NCBI RefSeq assembly: GCF_003710085.1
Contig: NZ_CP033324.1
Coordinates: forward strand, 2,427,501 to 2,491,500
Reading direction: 5' to 3'
DNA length: 64,000 nt
Source of the DNA: Nocardioides pantholopis
Lineage (GTDB): Bacteria > Actinomycetota > Actinomycetes > Propionibacteriales > Nocardioidaceae
Shown here: positions 24,010-34,600 of the stretch, in pieces
Position numbering within the stretch: position 1 is the stretch's first letter
Layout of the letters: the number at the start of each line of letters is the position of its first letter
Position numbers and translations under genes: made by a program
Notes under the pieces: model-generated
Seen by the model: the letters and a program-made list of their open reading frames with translations, nothing else
Told to the model about the DNA's origin: nothing
The model's database searches: none

Positions 24010-26721
24010 ATGAGTCCGCAGCCGCGCGACCTCGACACCCCCTGGGCCCGGGCCGCGGAGGCGGACGACTGGGCCCGGGCCGCGGAGGCGGACTACTGGG
24101 CACAGGCCGCCGAGGCGGACTACTGGGCCCAGCCCGCCGACGTGGTCCTGGGCGCGCTGGGCGCGACCGAGACCGGCCTGTCCGCCGAGGAGGCCGCACG
24201 CCGCCTGGAGGCCGCCGGACCGAACCGGCTCGCCCCGCCCCGGCGGGGCGGCTGGGCGGTCATCCTGCTGCGGCAGTTCGCCGACCCGGTGATCGTGATC
24301 CTGGTGTTCGCGAGCATCGTCTCGCTGCTGCTCCAGGACGTCACCGACGCCGCGATCATCCTCACGATCGTCTGCCTGAGCGGGCTGCTCAGCTTCTGGC
24401 AGGAGCGCCGCGCCTCCCTGGAGATGCAGCGGCTGATGGCACTGGTCCAGGTGCACGCGGACCTGCGGCGCGACGGCACCGACGTCGAGGTGGCCGTGGC
24501 GGAGGTGGTGCCGGGCGACCTGGTCGTCCTCAACGCCGGCGACGTCGTACCCGGCGACTGCCGGCTGGTGAGCGCCGACGCCCTCCAGGTGGACCAGGCG
24601 GCGCTGACCGGCGAGACCTTCCCCCAGCACAAGCGTCCCGACCAGGTGCCTGCGGACACGGCACTGGCCGACCGCGTGGACGCGCTGTTCCTCGGCTCGC
24701 ACGTCGTGAGCGGGCGCGGGCTCGCCGTGGTCGTGGCGACCGGAGCGAGCACGGAGCTGGGCCGGCTCTCCGGGCGCCTGGAGGAGACGGCGCCGTCGAC
24801 CGGGTTCGAGCGCGGGATCCGGCGCTTCGGACTGCTGCTGGCCCGCGTCACGTTCGTGCTGGCCCTGGTGATCCTGGGCCTGAACGTGACGCTGGACCGG
24901 CCGTTCGCCGAGTCCCTCCTCTTCTCGCTCTCCCTCGCGGTCGGGCTGACCCCGCAGATGCTGCCGGCGATCGTCGCCGTGAGCCTGGCCCTGGGGGCGC
25001 GACGGATGGCGGCGAGGCGCGTGATCGTCAGGCGCCTGGACGCGATCGAGGACTTCGGCGCGATGGACGTCCTGTGCACCGACAAGACCGGCACCCTCAC
25101 CGAGGGGACCGTGCGGCTGCACGCCGCCGTGGACGCCACCGGCGCCGCGAGCGAGTCGGTGCTCGCGCGGGCGGCGCTCAACGCCGGGCTGCAGAGCGGG
25201 TTCTCCAACCCGATCGACGTCGCCCTCCTCGACGCCCGCGCGCCGGACCCGGCGTACGCCGCCGTCGACGAGGTGCCCTACGACTTCACGCGCAAGCGGC
25301 TCAGCATGCTGGTCGACGGCCCGGACGGGCGCGTGCTGATCTGCAAGGGCGCCTACGACTCGGTGGTCGGCGTCTGCGCCACGGCGCCGACCCGGCGCAG
25401 CGAGCTGGACGCCAGGTTCCGCGAGCTCAGCGACGCCGGCTACCGGGTGCTCGCGATCGCCGAGCGCGCGCTGCCGGGCGTCGGGGCCGTCACGGTCGAG
25501 GACGAGCGGGAGCTCGACTTCGTCGGCTTCCTGGTGTTCGCCGACCCACCCAAGCCGGATGCGGCACGGGTCCTGGGCGAGCTGGCGGCAGCGGAGATCG
25601 GCGTCCGCATGATCACCGGCGACAACCAGCGGGTGGCCGCCCACGTCGCCACCGAGGTCGGCCTGGACCCCACGGGGCTCCTGACCGGCACGGCCATCGA
25701 CGCCCTGGACGACGAGCAGCTCGTCAGCCGGGCAGGTCGGACCGGGGTGTTCGCCGAGGTCGACCCCGGGCAGAAGGAGCGCATCATCCGGGCGTTGCGG
25801 GCCGGCGGCGCCACGGTCGGCTACCTCGGCGACGGGATCAACGACGCCGGGGCCCTGCACCTCGCCGACGTCGGCATCTCCGTCGACACCGCGGTGGACG
25901 TGGCCAAGAGCGCCGCCGCCATCGTGCTGATGGACAAGGACCTGGCGGTCCTGGAGCACGGGGTGCGGCTGGGTCGACAGACCTTCGTCAACACCCTGAA
26001 GTACATCACCACGACGGTCAGCGCGAACTTCGGCAACGTCATGAGCATGGTCGCCGCGTCCGCGTTCCTCCCGTTCCTGCCGCTCCTGCCCCGCCAGATC
26101 CTGCTGCTGAACTTCCTCTCCGACATCCCGAGCACCACGATCGCGGCCGACAACGTCGACCCCGAGCAACGGCAGCACCCGCAGCAGTGGGACATCCGGT
26201 TCATCCGGGACTTCATGCTGCTCTTCGGCCTGCTCAGCACGGCGTTCGACCTGCTCACCTTCGCGGTCCTGCTGCAGGTCTTCGACGCCGGCTCGACAGT
26301 GTTCCGATCCGCGTGGTTCGTCGGCTCCACGCTCACCGAGCTCGCCGTGCTGCTCGTGCTGCGCACCCGGCGGCCGGCGTTCCACAGTCGCCCGGGCACG
26401 GGCCTGCTGATCGCCTCGCTGGCGATCGCGGCCGTCACGATCGCCATCCCCTACTCACCCGGTGCCGAGCTGCTCGGCCTGCGAGCGCTGCCCGCCGCGG
26501 TGCTCGGCTCGCTGCTGCTGATCACGCTGGCGTACGTCGTCGCCGCGGAGGCCGTCAAACGGTCCTTCTACCGTGCGGCCGCGCACCACGGCGACCGCCC
26601 GCCGCCCGAGGCCGCCCGCCTGCGCCACCGGCGCCTCCGGCAAGCGGCCCGCGAGCACGGCGGCGGGCGGCGCGGGCGGGGCTCCGGGTGGTCGGCGGGC
26701 CGCCGCTCGCTCCTGGACTAG
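24010..26721 (+). CDS. mgtA: Magnesium-translocating P-type ATPase
   Basis: A 903-residue type IIIB P-type ATPase. The extended N-terminus carries 27-bp tandem repeats, followed by the cation-ATPase N domain ([21 protein letters not shown]). The actuator loop is LTGETFP; TM4 has [21 protein letters not shown] (MgtA type); the phosphorylated D358 is in [28 protein letters not shown] and [16 protein letters not shown] complete the ATP-binding core. It would import Mg2+. ATG at 24010 chosen, with 23998 possible. It is on the opposite strand inside the rimO/rodZ-like/ftsK block and looks inserted. No M-box was recognised upstream. Confidence 0.92.
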   Translation: MSPQPRDLDTPWARAAEADDWARAAEADYWAQAAEADYWAQPADVVLGALGATETGLSAEEAARRLEAAGPNRLAPPRRGGWAVILLRQFADPVIVILVFASIVSLLLQDVTDAAIILTIVCLSGLLSFWQERRASLEMQRLMALVQVHADLRRDGTDVEVAVAEVVPGDLVVLNAGDVVPGDCRLVSADALQVDQAALTGETFPQHKRPDQVPADTALADRVDALFLGSHVVSGRGLAVVVATGASTELGRLSGRLEETAPSTGFERGIRRFGLLLARVTFVLALVILGLNVTLDRPFAESLLFSLSLAVGLTPQMLPAIVAVSLALGARRMAARRVIVRRLDAIEDFGAMDVLCTDKTGTLTEGTVRLHAAVDATGAASESVLARAALNAGLQSGFSNPIDVALLDARAPDPAYAAVDEVPYDFTRKRLSMLVDGPDGRVLICKGAYDSVVGVCATAPTRRSELDARFRELSDAGYRVLAIAERALPGVGAVTVEDERELDFVGFLVFADPPKPDAARVLGELAAAEIGVRMITGDNQRVAAHVATEVGLDPTGLLTGTAIDALDDEQLVSRAGRTGVFAEVDPGQKERIIRALRAGGATVGYLGDGINDAGALHLADVGISVDTAVDVAKSAAAIVLMDKDLAVLEHGVRLGRQTFVNTLKYITTTVSANFGNVMSMVAASAFLPFLPLLPRQILLLNFLSDIPSTTIAADNVDPEQRQHPQQWDIRFIRDFMLLFGLLSTAFDLLTFAVLLQVFDAGSTVFRSAWFVGSTLTELAVLLVLRTRRPAFHSRPGTGLLIASLAIAAVTIAIPYSPGAELLGLRALPAAVLGSLLLITLAYVVAAEAVKRSFYRAAAHHGDRPPPEAARLRHRRLRQAAREHGGGRRGRGSGWSAGRRSLLD
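24043..24123 (+). repeat. 27-bp tandem repeat, three copies, in the mgtA N-terminus
   Basis: Three 27-bp units start at the TGG codons at 24043, 24070 and 24097, and a fourth partial unit starts at 24124. They encode [18 protein letters not shown] and WAQAAEADY, then WAQPADVV. The last unit is the normal Trp-containing leader of the cation-ATPase N domain, so the others look like in-frame duplications. Because 27 is divisible by three, copy number can change without breaking the frame. Confidence 0.85.
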
Positions 26722-26749
26722 TGGCCGACCTCGCGCGGACCCGGATGCC

Positions 26750-28558
26750 TCAGGGCGTGTCGAAGGTCCGGCTCGACCGGCTGCCGGTCTTGCCGACCTC
26801 GACGGGCTTGCCGTCGGCCAGGGTGATCTTGAGCGAGCCGTCCGAGCTGGTGACGCGCACCGGCGTGACGACCTTGCGCAGGACCCGGGTCTGGCCGAAG
26901 GCCAGGTCACCGTCGAACACGGTCCGCCCGGTGCCGTCGACGACCTTGACGGCCGCGCCGCCACCGGCGGCGTCCAGGACCACCGGCACCGGGTCCCCGG
27001 CCGCGACGATCCCGCCGGAGCCGTTCAGGGGTGGCGCGTCGTTGAGCGCGGTCGGGCCGTCCATCACCAGGCGGGCGACCGACCAGGCCAGGACCAGCAC
27101 CATCACGGCGGCCACCAGGACCGACCAGTTCGGGCCGCCGCGGGTGCCGCGGATGCCTCCGTTCGGGCCCGTCGCCAGCTCGGCCTCGAAGACCCGGCGC
27201 GGGTTGATCGGCGCGTCGGCGTACCGCTCGTCGTAGGCGGCCAGCAGCGGGGCGACGTCGGCCCCGAGCACCCGGGCGAGTGTGCGCAGGTGGCCGCGGG
27301 CGTAGAAGTCGCCGCCGCACGGGGCGAAGTCGTCGACCTCGATCGACTCGATCACGTGCGGGCGGATCCGGGTGCGGTCGGCCAGCTGGTCGACGCTCAG
27401 GCCGAGCCGGGTGCGGGCCGCCGCGAGCTCGGGACCGATGACCGGGTCGACGGCCGGCTCCACGGGGAAGTCCTCGATCACGATCGGCTCGACCGGCTCG
27501 CCGGCGCGGGCGATCGGGCTGACCGTCGGACCCCAGGCGACCGTGTCCTCGAACAGGCTCACGCTGCCGGGACGGCGCAGCTCGCGCGCCTCGGGCAGCT
27601 CCCCGCGGCCGGAGCCGTCCTCGGTCTCGGCGGGGTCCAGGCGCAGCGCGTTGGCGCCCAGGGTCAGGTCGCTGCGGATCTCCACCCGGGCAGCCGGCAC
27701 CGGGTCGCGCAGGGGGCTCGGGGTCGCGCTGGCGACCGGCAGGGCGGGCTCGGAGGCGCGGGTCCGCACGTCCGGGGCGTCCTCGACGGCCGGTGAGTCG
27801 GCCGAGTCGGCCGAGGTGTCCGCCGGCGTACGCCGCAGCCGCGCCGACAGCGCGGTGATCCCCCGGGCGAGCGAGGGGCGCGGGTCCCACAGCCGCTCGC
27901 GGTCGACGTCCGGGTGGTCGTCGGCCGAAGCCGGAGAGACCTGGGAGACCTGGGGCGCCTCCGGGGCGGTCACGGCCAGCGGGTCGAGGGCGTCGGGAGC
28001 AGGGTCGTCGTCGGAATCCCCGTTCACGCCGGCCACACTGTCCGGGCTGTCCGGGGCGTCCTCGACCTCGTCGACGATCTCCACGACCTCGACGGTGTCC
28101 CCGGCGAGGTCCAGCAGCGCTCCGGTCAGGTCCCCCTCGTCCCCGACCACACGGGTGGACAGCGACAGCGGCACCGAGACCGGCTCGCCGTCGCGCGGGA
28201 AGACCTCGAGCCAGCCGTCGGTGAACCCATGGCGGGCCCGGGTCTCGACGGCCTCGACGTCGGCCCACGGCATGCCGTGCCAGGCGCGCCCCTGCCGCAC
28301 CCGGACGCCGAGCGCGTCGGCGACCAGCAGCGGAGTGCGGGCGTCGACGAACGCCTGGAGGTACGCCGCGGCCACGGCGCCCATGACCAGGCACAGCGCC
28401 CAGTCCAGCCAGGCGCCGGAGGCGGCGGCCCGGGAGAGGTAGAGGATCGCCACGATCGACGCGACGCCGCCGACGGCCCCGGCGAGGCCGGCGTTGCGGC
28501 GGACCTCCACGACCGACGGCTCCTGGACGGTGGACTGGTCGTGCATCAGCTCGCTCAC
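26750..28558 (-). CDS. RodZ-like membrane protein with HTH and DUF4115, plus an N-terminal PH-like module
   Basis: A 602-residue protein. Residues 24-66 hold two TM helices followed by a bacterial PH-like domain (VADALGVRVRQGRAWHGMPW). An acidic, Ser/Pro-rich linker spans about 150-370. An HTH_25 domain at about 375-445 reads GPELAAARTRLGLSVDQLAD and FYARGHLRTLARVLG; one TM segment lies at about 475-495 and a DUF4115 domain at the C-terminus. The HTH-TM-DUF4115 order is that of RodZ, which links MreB to the cell wall; actinobacterial relatives are less understood. GTG at 28558 overlaps the ftsK stop (GTGA). Confidence 0.82.
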   Translation of the reverse strand: MSELMHDQSTVQEPSVVEVRRNAGLAGAVGGVASIVAILYLSRAAASGAWLDWALCLVMGAVAAAYLQAFVDARTPLLVADALGVRVRQGRAWHGMPWADVEAVETRARHGFTDGWLEVFPRDGEPVSVPLSLSTRVVGDEGDLTGALLDLAGDTVEVVEIVDEVEDAPDSPDSVAGVNGDSDDDPAPDALDPLAVTAPEAPQVSQVSPASADDHPDVDRERLWDPRPSLARGITALSARLRRTPADTSADSADSPAVEDAPDVRTRASEPALPVASATPSPLRDPVPAARVEIRSDLTLGANALRLDPAETEDGSGRGELPEARELRRPGSVSLFEDTVAWGPTVSPIARAGEPVEPIVIEDFPVEPAVDPVIGPELAAARTRLGLSVDQLADRTRIRPHVIESIEVDDFAPCGGDFYARGHLRTLARVLGADVAPLLAAYDERYADAPINPRRVFEAELATGPNGGIRGTRGGPNWSVLVAAVMVLVLAWSVARLVMDGPTALNDAPPLNGSGGIVAAGDPVPVVLDAAGGGAAVKVVDGTGRTVFDGDLAFGQTRVLRKVVTPVRVTSSDGSLKITLADGKPVEVGKTGSRSSRTFDTP

Positions 28559-31191
28559 ATCTCCCCCTGCAGGGTTGCGATCACGCCGTCGATCTCGTCG
28601 GGCTTGACGAGCACGTCCCGGGCCTTGGAGCCCTCGCTCGGTCCGACCACGCCACGGCTCTCCATGATGTCCATCAGGCGCCCGGCCTTGGCGAAGCCCA
28701 CGCGGAGCTTGCGCTGCAGCATCGAGGTCGAGCCGAACTGCGTCGAGACGACCAGCTCGACCGCCTGGATGACCAGGTCGAGGTCGTCGCCGATGTCGTC
28801 GTCCAGCTCGCGCTTGGACGCGGCGGGCGCCGTCACGTCCTCGCGGTAGCTGGGCTCCAGCTGGCCCTTGCAGTGCTTGACCACCTGGGCGATCTCCGCC
28901 TCGGTGACCCAGGACCCCTGGACGCGCACCGGCTTCGAGGCGCCCATCGGCAGGAACAGCCCGTCGCCCTGGCCGACCAGCTTCTCCGCACCCGGCTGGT
29001 CGAGGATGACCCGGCTGTCGGTGACCGAGGAGGTGGCGAAGGCCAGCCGCGAGGGCACGTTTGCCTTGATCAGGCCGGTGACCACGTCGACCGAGGGCCG
29101 CTGGGTCGCCAGGACCAGGTGGATGCCGGCCGCCCGGGCGAGCTGGGTGATCCGCACGACCGCGTCCTCGACGTCGCGCGGGGCGACCATCATCAGGTCC
29201 GCGAGCTCGTCGACGATCACCAGCAGGTACGGGTACGGCGCCAGCTCGCGCTCGGAGCCGGGCGGCAGCTCCACGGTGCCGGCCCGGACCGCCTTGTTGA
29301 AGTCGTCGATGTGGCGGAAGCCGAAGTTGGCCAGGTCGTCGTAGCGCAGGTCCATCTCGCGCACGACCCAGGCCAGCGCCTCGGCGGCCTTCTTCGGGTT
29401 CGTGATGATCGGGGTGATCAGGTGCGGGACGCCCTCGTAGGCGTTCAGCTCGACCCGCTTGGGGTCGACCATGATCATCCGGACCTCGTCGGGGGTGGCG
29501 CGCATCAGCACCGAGGTGATCATCGAGTTGATGAACGACGACTTGCCGGAGCCGGTGGCGCCGGCCACCAGCAGGTGCGGCATCTTGGCGAGGTTCGCGA
29601 CCACGAAGCCGCCCTCGACGTCCTTGCCGAGCCCGGCGACCATCGGGTGGTGCGCCGAGCGGGCCGCGTTGGAGCGCAGCACGTCACCCAGCGAGACGAT
29701 CTCCTTGTCGACGTTGGGGATCTCCACGCCGACCGCGGACTTCCCGGGGATCGGCGAGAGGATCCGCACGTCCGCGGAGGCCACCGCGTAGGCGATGTTC
29801 TTCTGGATGTTCATGATCTTCTCGACCTTCACACCGGGGCCGAGCTCGACCTCGTAGCGCGTGACGGTCGGGCCCCGGGTGTAGCCGGTGACCTGGGCGT
29901 CGATGCTGAACTCGTCGAGCACGCCCTGGAGCCGCGCGACCACCTCGTCGCTGGCCTTCGAGCGCGCCTTGTGCACCGACCCGGGCTTGAGCACCCCGTC
30001 GGCGGGCAGCGAGTAGACCACGTCGCCGGAGAGCGCGAGCTGCTCCACGCGGGCGGGCAGCGGCGAGTGCGGCGGCGGCTGGAGCTCGACCTGCTCGTCG
30101 TCCTCCTCGGCCTCGACCGGCGGGAGCACCGGCCTGGCGACGGTGGGGGCATCGCTCGGCGGGGCGGCGAACAGGTCGACGCCGACCTCGCGGTCGGCGT
30201 CCTGCTCGAGGGCCACGTCGAGCGCGTCGCGGTCCTTGCGGCTTCGCTTCCTGCGCGGCTCGGGCTCGTCGACGACCGGGGTGTCGTACGCCGGGTCGCC
30301 GCGCTCGGGGTCGATGTCGTCGAGCGGGGACCGGCGGCGACCCGCGGCGGGCTCGGGCTCCTCCAGCGGCGCCCGGCCTAGGAGGCGGTCGCCGAGGGCA
30401 CGCAGCCGCTCGGGCACCTGGTAGACCGGCGTCGCGGTGATCACCAGCACGCCGAAGAACGCGAGCAGCGCCAGCAGCGGCACCACGACGTACGGCGTGC
30501 GCAGCAGGTCCAGCAGCAGCGAGGAGACCACGAAGCCGATCGCTCCCCCGGCGTCCTGGAGGTTGCTCGCGTCGCCGCGGATCGGCTCGGGGCTGCCGTT
30601 GGCGATGTGCACGATGCCGAGCACGCCGAAGGCGAGCGCCGCCCAGCCGACGACCTGGCGCCCGAGCGGGCCGTTGCGGACCGGGTCGCGCATGGTCCGC
30701 CAACCCATCCACACCAGACCGAGGGGCACCAGCCAGCCGATCTTGCCGACCGAGCCGGCGACCATGGTCCGGGTCAGCTCCATGGCGGAGCCGGCGACCT
30801 GGAACCAGACAGCGGCGGCCACGACGAGCGAGAGGCCGAACAGCAGCAGCCCGGCACCGTCGCGACGGTGCTCGGGCTCGAGGTCGCGGGCGCTGCGGCC
30901 GATGCCCCGGGCGACCGCGCCCACGCCGTGGGCGATGCCGAGCCAGAGGGCGACCAGGCCACGCGCCAGCGAGGTCCCGACACGGGCGACCGGCCCCGGC
31001 CCGTTGCGCACGGCGCGGGGCGCAGGGCGCGACGAGCGCGCCCGGCTCGCCGGCGGGCGTCGGGCGGGACTGCGGCTGGTGGTACTCCGGGATCGGGTGC
31101 TCGAACCGCTCCGTGCGGACCCGTTGCGGGACCCGGACGTGGACGTGCTCTTGCTCCGCGACCCCGGCGGGGAAGACGTACGGGTCGCCAT
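28555..31191 (-). CDS. ftsK: DNA translocase FtsK/SpoIIIE
   Basis: An 878-residue protein. A Ser/Arg-rich start is followed by four TM helices at roughly residues 90-250, an acidic linker, and the motor: VEIPNVDKEIVSLGDVL, Walker A GATGSGKSS near 540, Walker B LLVIVDELADLMM, LARAAGIHLVLATQRPSVDV, and a C-terminal winged-helix gamma domain (MLQRKLRVGFAKAGRLMDIM) that reads KOPS. It pumps chromosomal DNA through the septum. It is the first gene of the block running on to the rodZ-like gene (4-bp overlap). Its upstream region holds the hairpin-repeat array. Confidence 0.95.
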   Translation of the reverse strand: MATRTSSPPGSRSKSTSTSGSRNGSARSGSSTRSRSTTSRSPARRPPASRARSSRPAPRAVRNGPGPVARVGTSLARGLVALWLGIAHGVGAVARGIGRSARDLEPEHRRDGAGLLLFGLSLVVAAAVWFQVAGSAMELTRTMVAGSVGKIGWLVPLGLVWMGWRTMRDPVRNGPLGRQVVGWAALAFGVLGIVHIANGSPEPIRGDASNLQDAGGAIGFVVSSLLLDLLRTPYVVVPLLALLAFFGVLVITATPVYQVPERLRALGDRLLGRAPLEEPEPAAGRRRSPLDDIDPERGDPAYDTPVVDEPEPRRKRSRKDRDALDVALEQDADREVGVDLFAAPPSDAPTVARPVLPPVEAEEDDEQVELQPPPHSPLPARVEQLALSGDVVYSLPADGVLKPGSVHKARSKASDEVVARLQGVLDEFSIDAQVTGYTRGPTVTRYEVELGPGVKVEKIMNIQKNIAYAVASADVRILSPIPGKSAVGVEIPNVDKEIVSLGDVLRSNAARSAHHPMVAGLGKDVEGGFVVANLAKMPHLLVAGATGSGKSSFINSMITSVLMRATPDEVRMIMVDPKRVELNAYEGVPHLITPIITNPKKAAEALAWVVREMDLRYDDLANFGFRHIDDFNKAVRAGTVELPPGSERELAPYPYLLVIVDELADLMMVAPRDVEDAVVRITQLARAAGIHLVLATQRPSVDVVTGLIKANVPSRLAFATSSVTDSRVILDQPGAEKLVGQGDGLFLPMGASKPVRVQGSWVTEAEIAQVVKHCKGQLEPSYREDVTAPAASKRELDDDIGDDLDLVIQAVELVVSTQFGSTSMLQRKLRVGFAKAGRLMDIMESRGVVGPSEGSKARDVLVKPDEIDGVIATLQGEM

Positions 31192-31275
31192 GGCGTCGAC
31201 CCTAGGCCACCGTCACTCCAGTCACAGGGACCACAGGCCGGAGCCGGGGAGCGTGTCGCGGCCGCTCCGTGCCCA

Positions 31276-31471
31276 CATCGGACCAGCGGTGAGCCAGCCA
31301 CCGTTCCACGCGCCCGCATCGGACCAGCGGTGAGCTGACCACCGTTCCACGCGCCCGAACGGTGGCTGACTCACCGCTCCCCCACGAGAACGGTGGCTCA
31401 CTCACCGCTCCCGCAGGCGAACGGTGGCCGACTCACCGCCCCGCCCGAAAGGGTGGGGTGACTCACCAGTT
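31276..31471. repeat. Array of six hairpin repeats: two 41-bp direct units facing four inverted units of about 31 bp
   Basis: Two 41-bp direct repeats (31276-31316 and 31317-31357) are followed by inverted copies starting at 31357, 31388, 31419 and, degenerate, 31447 (spacings 31, 31 and 28 bp). Each core is CGGTG-N7-CACCG, flanked by a GTTC/GAAC edge, so every unit can itself form a small hairpin, and the forward and inverted halves could pair with each other. The array lies in the 429-bp gap between the divergent ftsK and M4-protease genes. Not a CRISPR: the units are inverted and there are no unique spacers. It may be a REP-like intergenic element, an array of protein-binding sites or a transcription-stop structure. 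Confidence 0.8.
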
Positions 31472-31531
31472 CCCTGCCGTAAGGCATGCGGACTTCGGCC
31501 GAGAAAGCAAAACATTTTCCAGCCGGGCTCT

Positions 31532-31553
31532 GGACCATTCCTGAGAACGGTCC
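31532..31553 (+). promoter_or_regulatory. Inverted repeat upstream of the M4 protease
   Basis: GGACC and GGTCC flank a 12-nt spacer, about 70 bp before the GTG of the protease gene. The flanking stretch from 31472 to 31620 is A/T-richer than the coding DNA around it and probably holds the promoter. No known regulator box was recognised. The rest of the 31192-31620 gap, outside this site and the repeat array, shows no gene. Confidence 0.3.
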
Positions 31554-31620
31554 CTAAGGTCCCAAAGGATGGCCAGCCGGGTGGCGGCCACCTCATCCAC
31601 TCTCGGAGGGGAACCAATTC

Positions 31621-34600
31621 GTGAAGATCTCCCAGCAGGGTCTCTGTCTTGCTCTCGTAGCAGCCGGCCTCGCGGCCGTACCGGGGCTCTCCGCCTCGGC
31701 CGCGGGGCCCGCCTCCCAGGCTGCGGCCGGTGACTCCCTCGTCTCGCGGCTGAAGGCCGAGGCGCAGGGCACCGCCCGCATCACCACCGAGCCCGCCACC
31801 GGCAAGGTCGGCTTCGCCCAGGCCACCGACCTGCTGCCGTCGGTCGGCGCCAGCACCGCCGACACGGCCGCGGCGAAGTCCACCGCCTACCTCGAGGAGT
31901 ACGCCGCGGCGTTCGGCGCCAGCGCCACCCAGCTCGAGCAGAGCGGCGTGACGGCCGACGACCTCGGCTGGACCGTCGACTACACCCAGCGCTACCGGGG
32001 GCTCGAGGTCTTCGGGGCCCGCCTGCGCGCCCACGTCGACAAGCAGGGCGACCTGACATCGGTGAACGGCTACGCCGCCCCGAACCTGGAGCTCGACGTC
32101 ACCCCCACCTTCTCCGAGAGCGACGCCGCGGCCCGCGCGGTCCGGACGGTCCGGGCCGACCCGCCGTTCGACGGCGCCGCCGTCGGCAACCTCGAGGCGG
32201 CCGAGAACGACCTGATCGTCTACCGCCTCGGCTCCACCAAGGGCGAGGCCGGCAAGGCGATCCTCGCCTACGCCATTGAGGTCTCCAACGGCCACGACGT
32301 GCGCGACATGGTCATCCTCGACGCCGACACCGGGAAGCCGGTCAACCGCTATTCGCTGGTCCACGACTACCTCGACCGCGAGCTCTACGAGGCCTCGGTC
32401 AACAACGGCGGCACCCCCGACGACCCGGCCGACGACAGCGTCGCCCTGGACCGGGTCTGGCGCGAGGGCAACCCCCGCACCGGGCTCAGCCAGTCCCAGC
32501 TCGACCTGGTCGACGGCACCGGCGACTCCTACTGGTTCTTCCGCAACTCCTTCGGCCGCGACTCCTACGACGGCGAGGGGGCGACGATGCGCACTGTCAA
32601 CAACGACCCGCGGATCAGCTGCCCCAACGCCAACTGGAACGGCGTGACCACGAACTACTGCAACGGGGTGACCTCCGACGACACCGTCGCGCACGAGTGG
32701 GGCCACGCCTACACCGAGTACACCTCCGGGCTGGTCTACCAGTGGCAGTCCGGCGCCATGAACGAGTCGTTCTCCGACATCTGGGGCGAGACCGTCGACC
32801 AGATCAACGCGCGCTACAACGAGACCCCGAACAGTCCGCGCACGGTCGGGCAGTGCTCGGCGTTCACCCGCGGCGACGTCGAGATGACTATCAACGCGCC
32901 GGCCTCCATCGCCGGCCCGTGCGAGGCGGTCGCCGCGTCGTTCGGCCCGGTCTTCGACGACGCTGGCGTGACCTCTGACGTCGTCGTCGCCCAGGACGGC
33001 ACCGCCGACGGCGGCACCACCACCGACGCCTGCTCACCGTTCACCAACGCGGCAGCGGTGGCCGGCCGGTTCGCGTACGCCGACCGGGGCACCTGCACCT
33101 TCGCCACCAAGGCCCGCAACGCCGAGGCGGCGGGGGCCACGGGCATCGTGGTCGGCCAGAACGACCCGGCCGCGGACCCGGTGTCGATGACCGGTGACGC
33201 CGACATCTACGGCGTGATGGTCGGCTACGAGGACGGCCAGAGGATCAAGGCGGCCGCCGCGACCGGCACCGTCAACGTGACCGTCTCGGCTGCGGGCGAG
33301 GAGCCGACCGACAACTCCTACCGCTGGCTCTCCGGCGAGGGCGACCCCGCCTTCGGCGGCGCGATCCGCGACATGTGGAACCCGACCTGCTACGGCGACC
33401 CGGGCAAGGTGACCGACGCCCAGTACTTCTGCAGCGCCGACGACAGCGGCGGCGTGCACAGCAACTCGGGGGTTCCCAACCACGCCTACGCCCTGCTCGT
33501 GGACGGCGGCACCTACAACGGGGTCCAGGTCCCCGGGATCGGGCTGACCAAGGCCGCGCACATCTTCTGGCGCACCCAGGCCAACTACCTCACCCCGACC
33601 TCGGACTTCACCGACCTCGCCGACGGCCTCGCCCAGTCGTGCACAGACCTGACCGGGAAGCGCGTCAACAACCTCTCGGTCGCCGAGCGCGACCAGACGG
33701 CGTACGCCGAGCCGGTCACGGCCGCGGACTGCGCGGCCGTCACGGCGGTCAGCCAGGCCGTCGAGCTGCGCACCGACCCGGTGCAGTGCAACTTCAAGCC
33801 GATCCTCGACCCCAACGCCCCGTCGGTGTGCGGGGACGGCCTGTCCACCGAGGTGGCCTGGTCGGAGGACTTCGAGGACGGGCTGACCGGCTGGACCCCC
33901 TCCAGCCAGGTGGTCTTCGAGGGCGGCATCAACGACCCGTGGAAGGCGTCCACCGACGCGCCCGCCGGCCACGCCGACGGGGTGGCCTACGGTCCCGCGC
34001 CGGACGAGGGCCAGTGCGTCAACGGGCCCGGTGACTTCTCCAGCCGGGACTCGATCACCAGCCCGACGGTGACCTACCCGACCGGCCAGGCGCCGAAGCT
34101 GCTGTTCGACCACTACGTCGCCACCGAGGTCGGCTACGACGGCGGCAACGTCAAGGTCAGCGTGAACGGCGGCGCCTTCGCCGTCGTGCCGGCCGCGGCG
34201 TACGTCTTCAACGGCCCGAACGCCACGATTATCACGGCGGCCGCGGGCAACACCAACCCGCTGGCCGGCGAGCGGGGCTGGACCGGCACCGACGGTGGCG
34301 AGCCGACCGGCAGCTGGGGCCAGACCCAGGTCGACCTGAGCCAGCTCGGGAAGGCCGGCGACCAGCTGCAGTTCCGCTTCGACATCGGTCGGGACGGCTG
34401 CGGCGGGCTCGACGGCTGGTACGTCGACGACATCAAGGTCGTCTACTGCTCCGACGGCACCGAGGTGCCGCCCGGGGAGCCCGGCCAGCCCGGGCAGGTC
34501 TCGTCCAGCACGTCCGCCGACGCCAAGCCCGGCACTGTCAAGGCGGGCAAGCGGTTCACGGCGGTCGTCAAGGTCCGGGCCACCGGCGCGCAGCCGTCCG

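Noticed and set aside
23872..26385. Long minus-strand extension of the rimO frame across mgtA
   Set aside because: The sequence upstream of MSTNST is filler antisense to the P-type ATPase; the ATG at 23871 has a ribosome-binding site and the normal RimO N-terminus.
31276..31471. CRISPR array
   Set aside because: Units are in opposed directions, 31-41 bp apart with no unique spacers of constant length, and no cas genes lie nearby.
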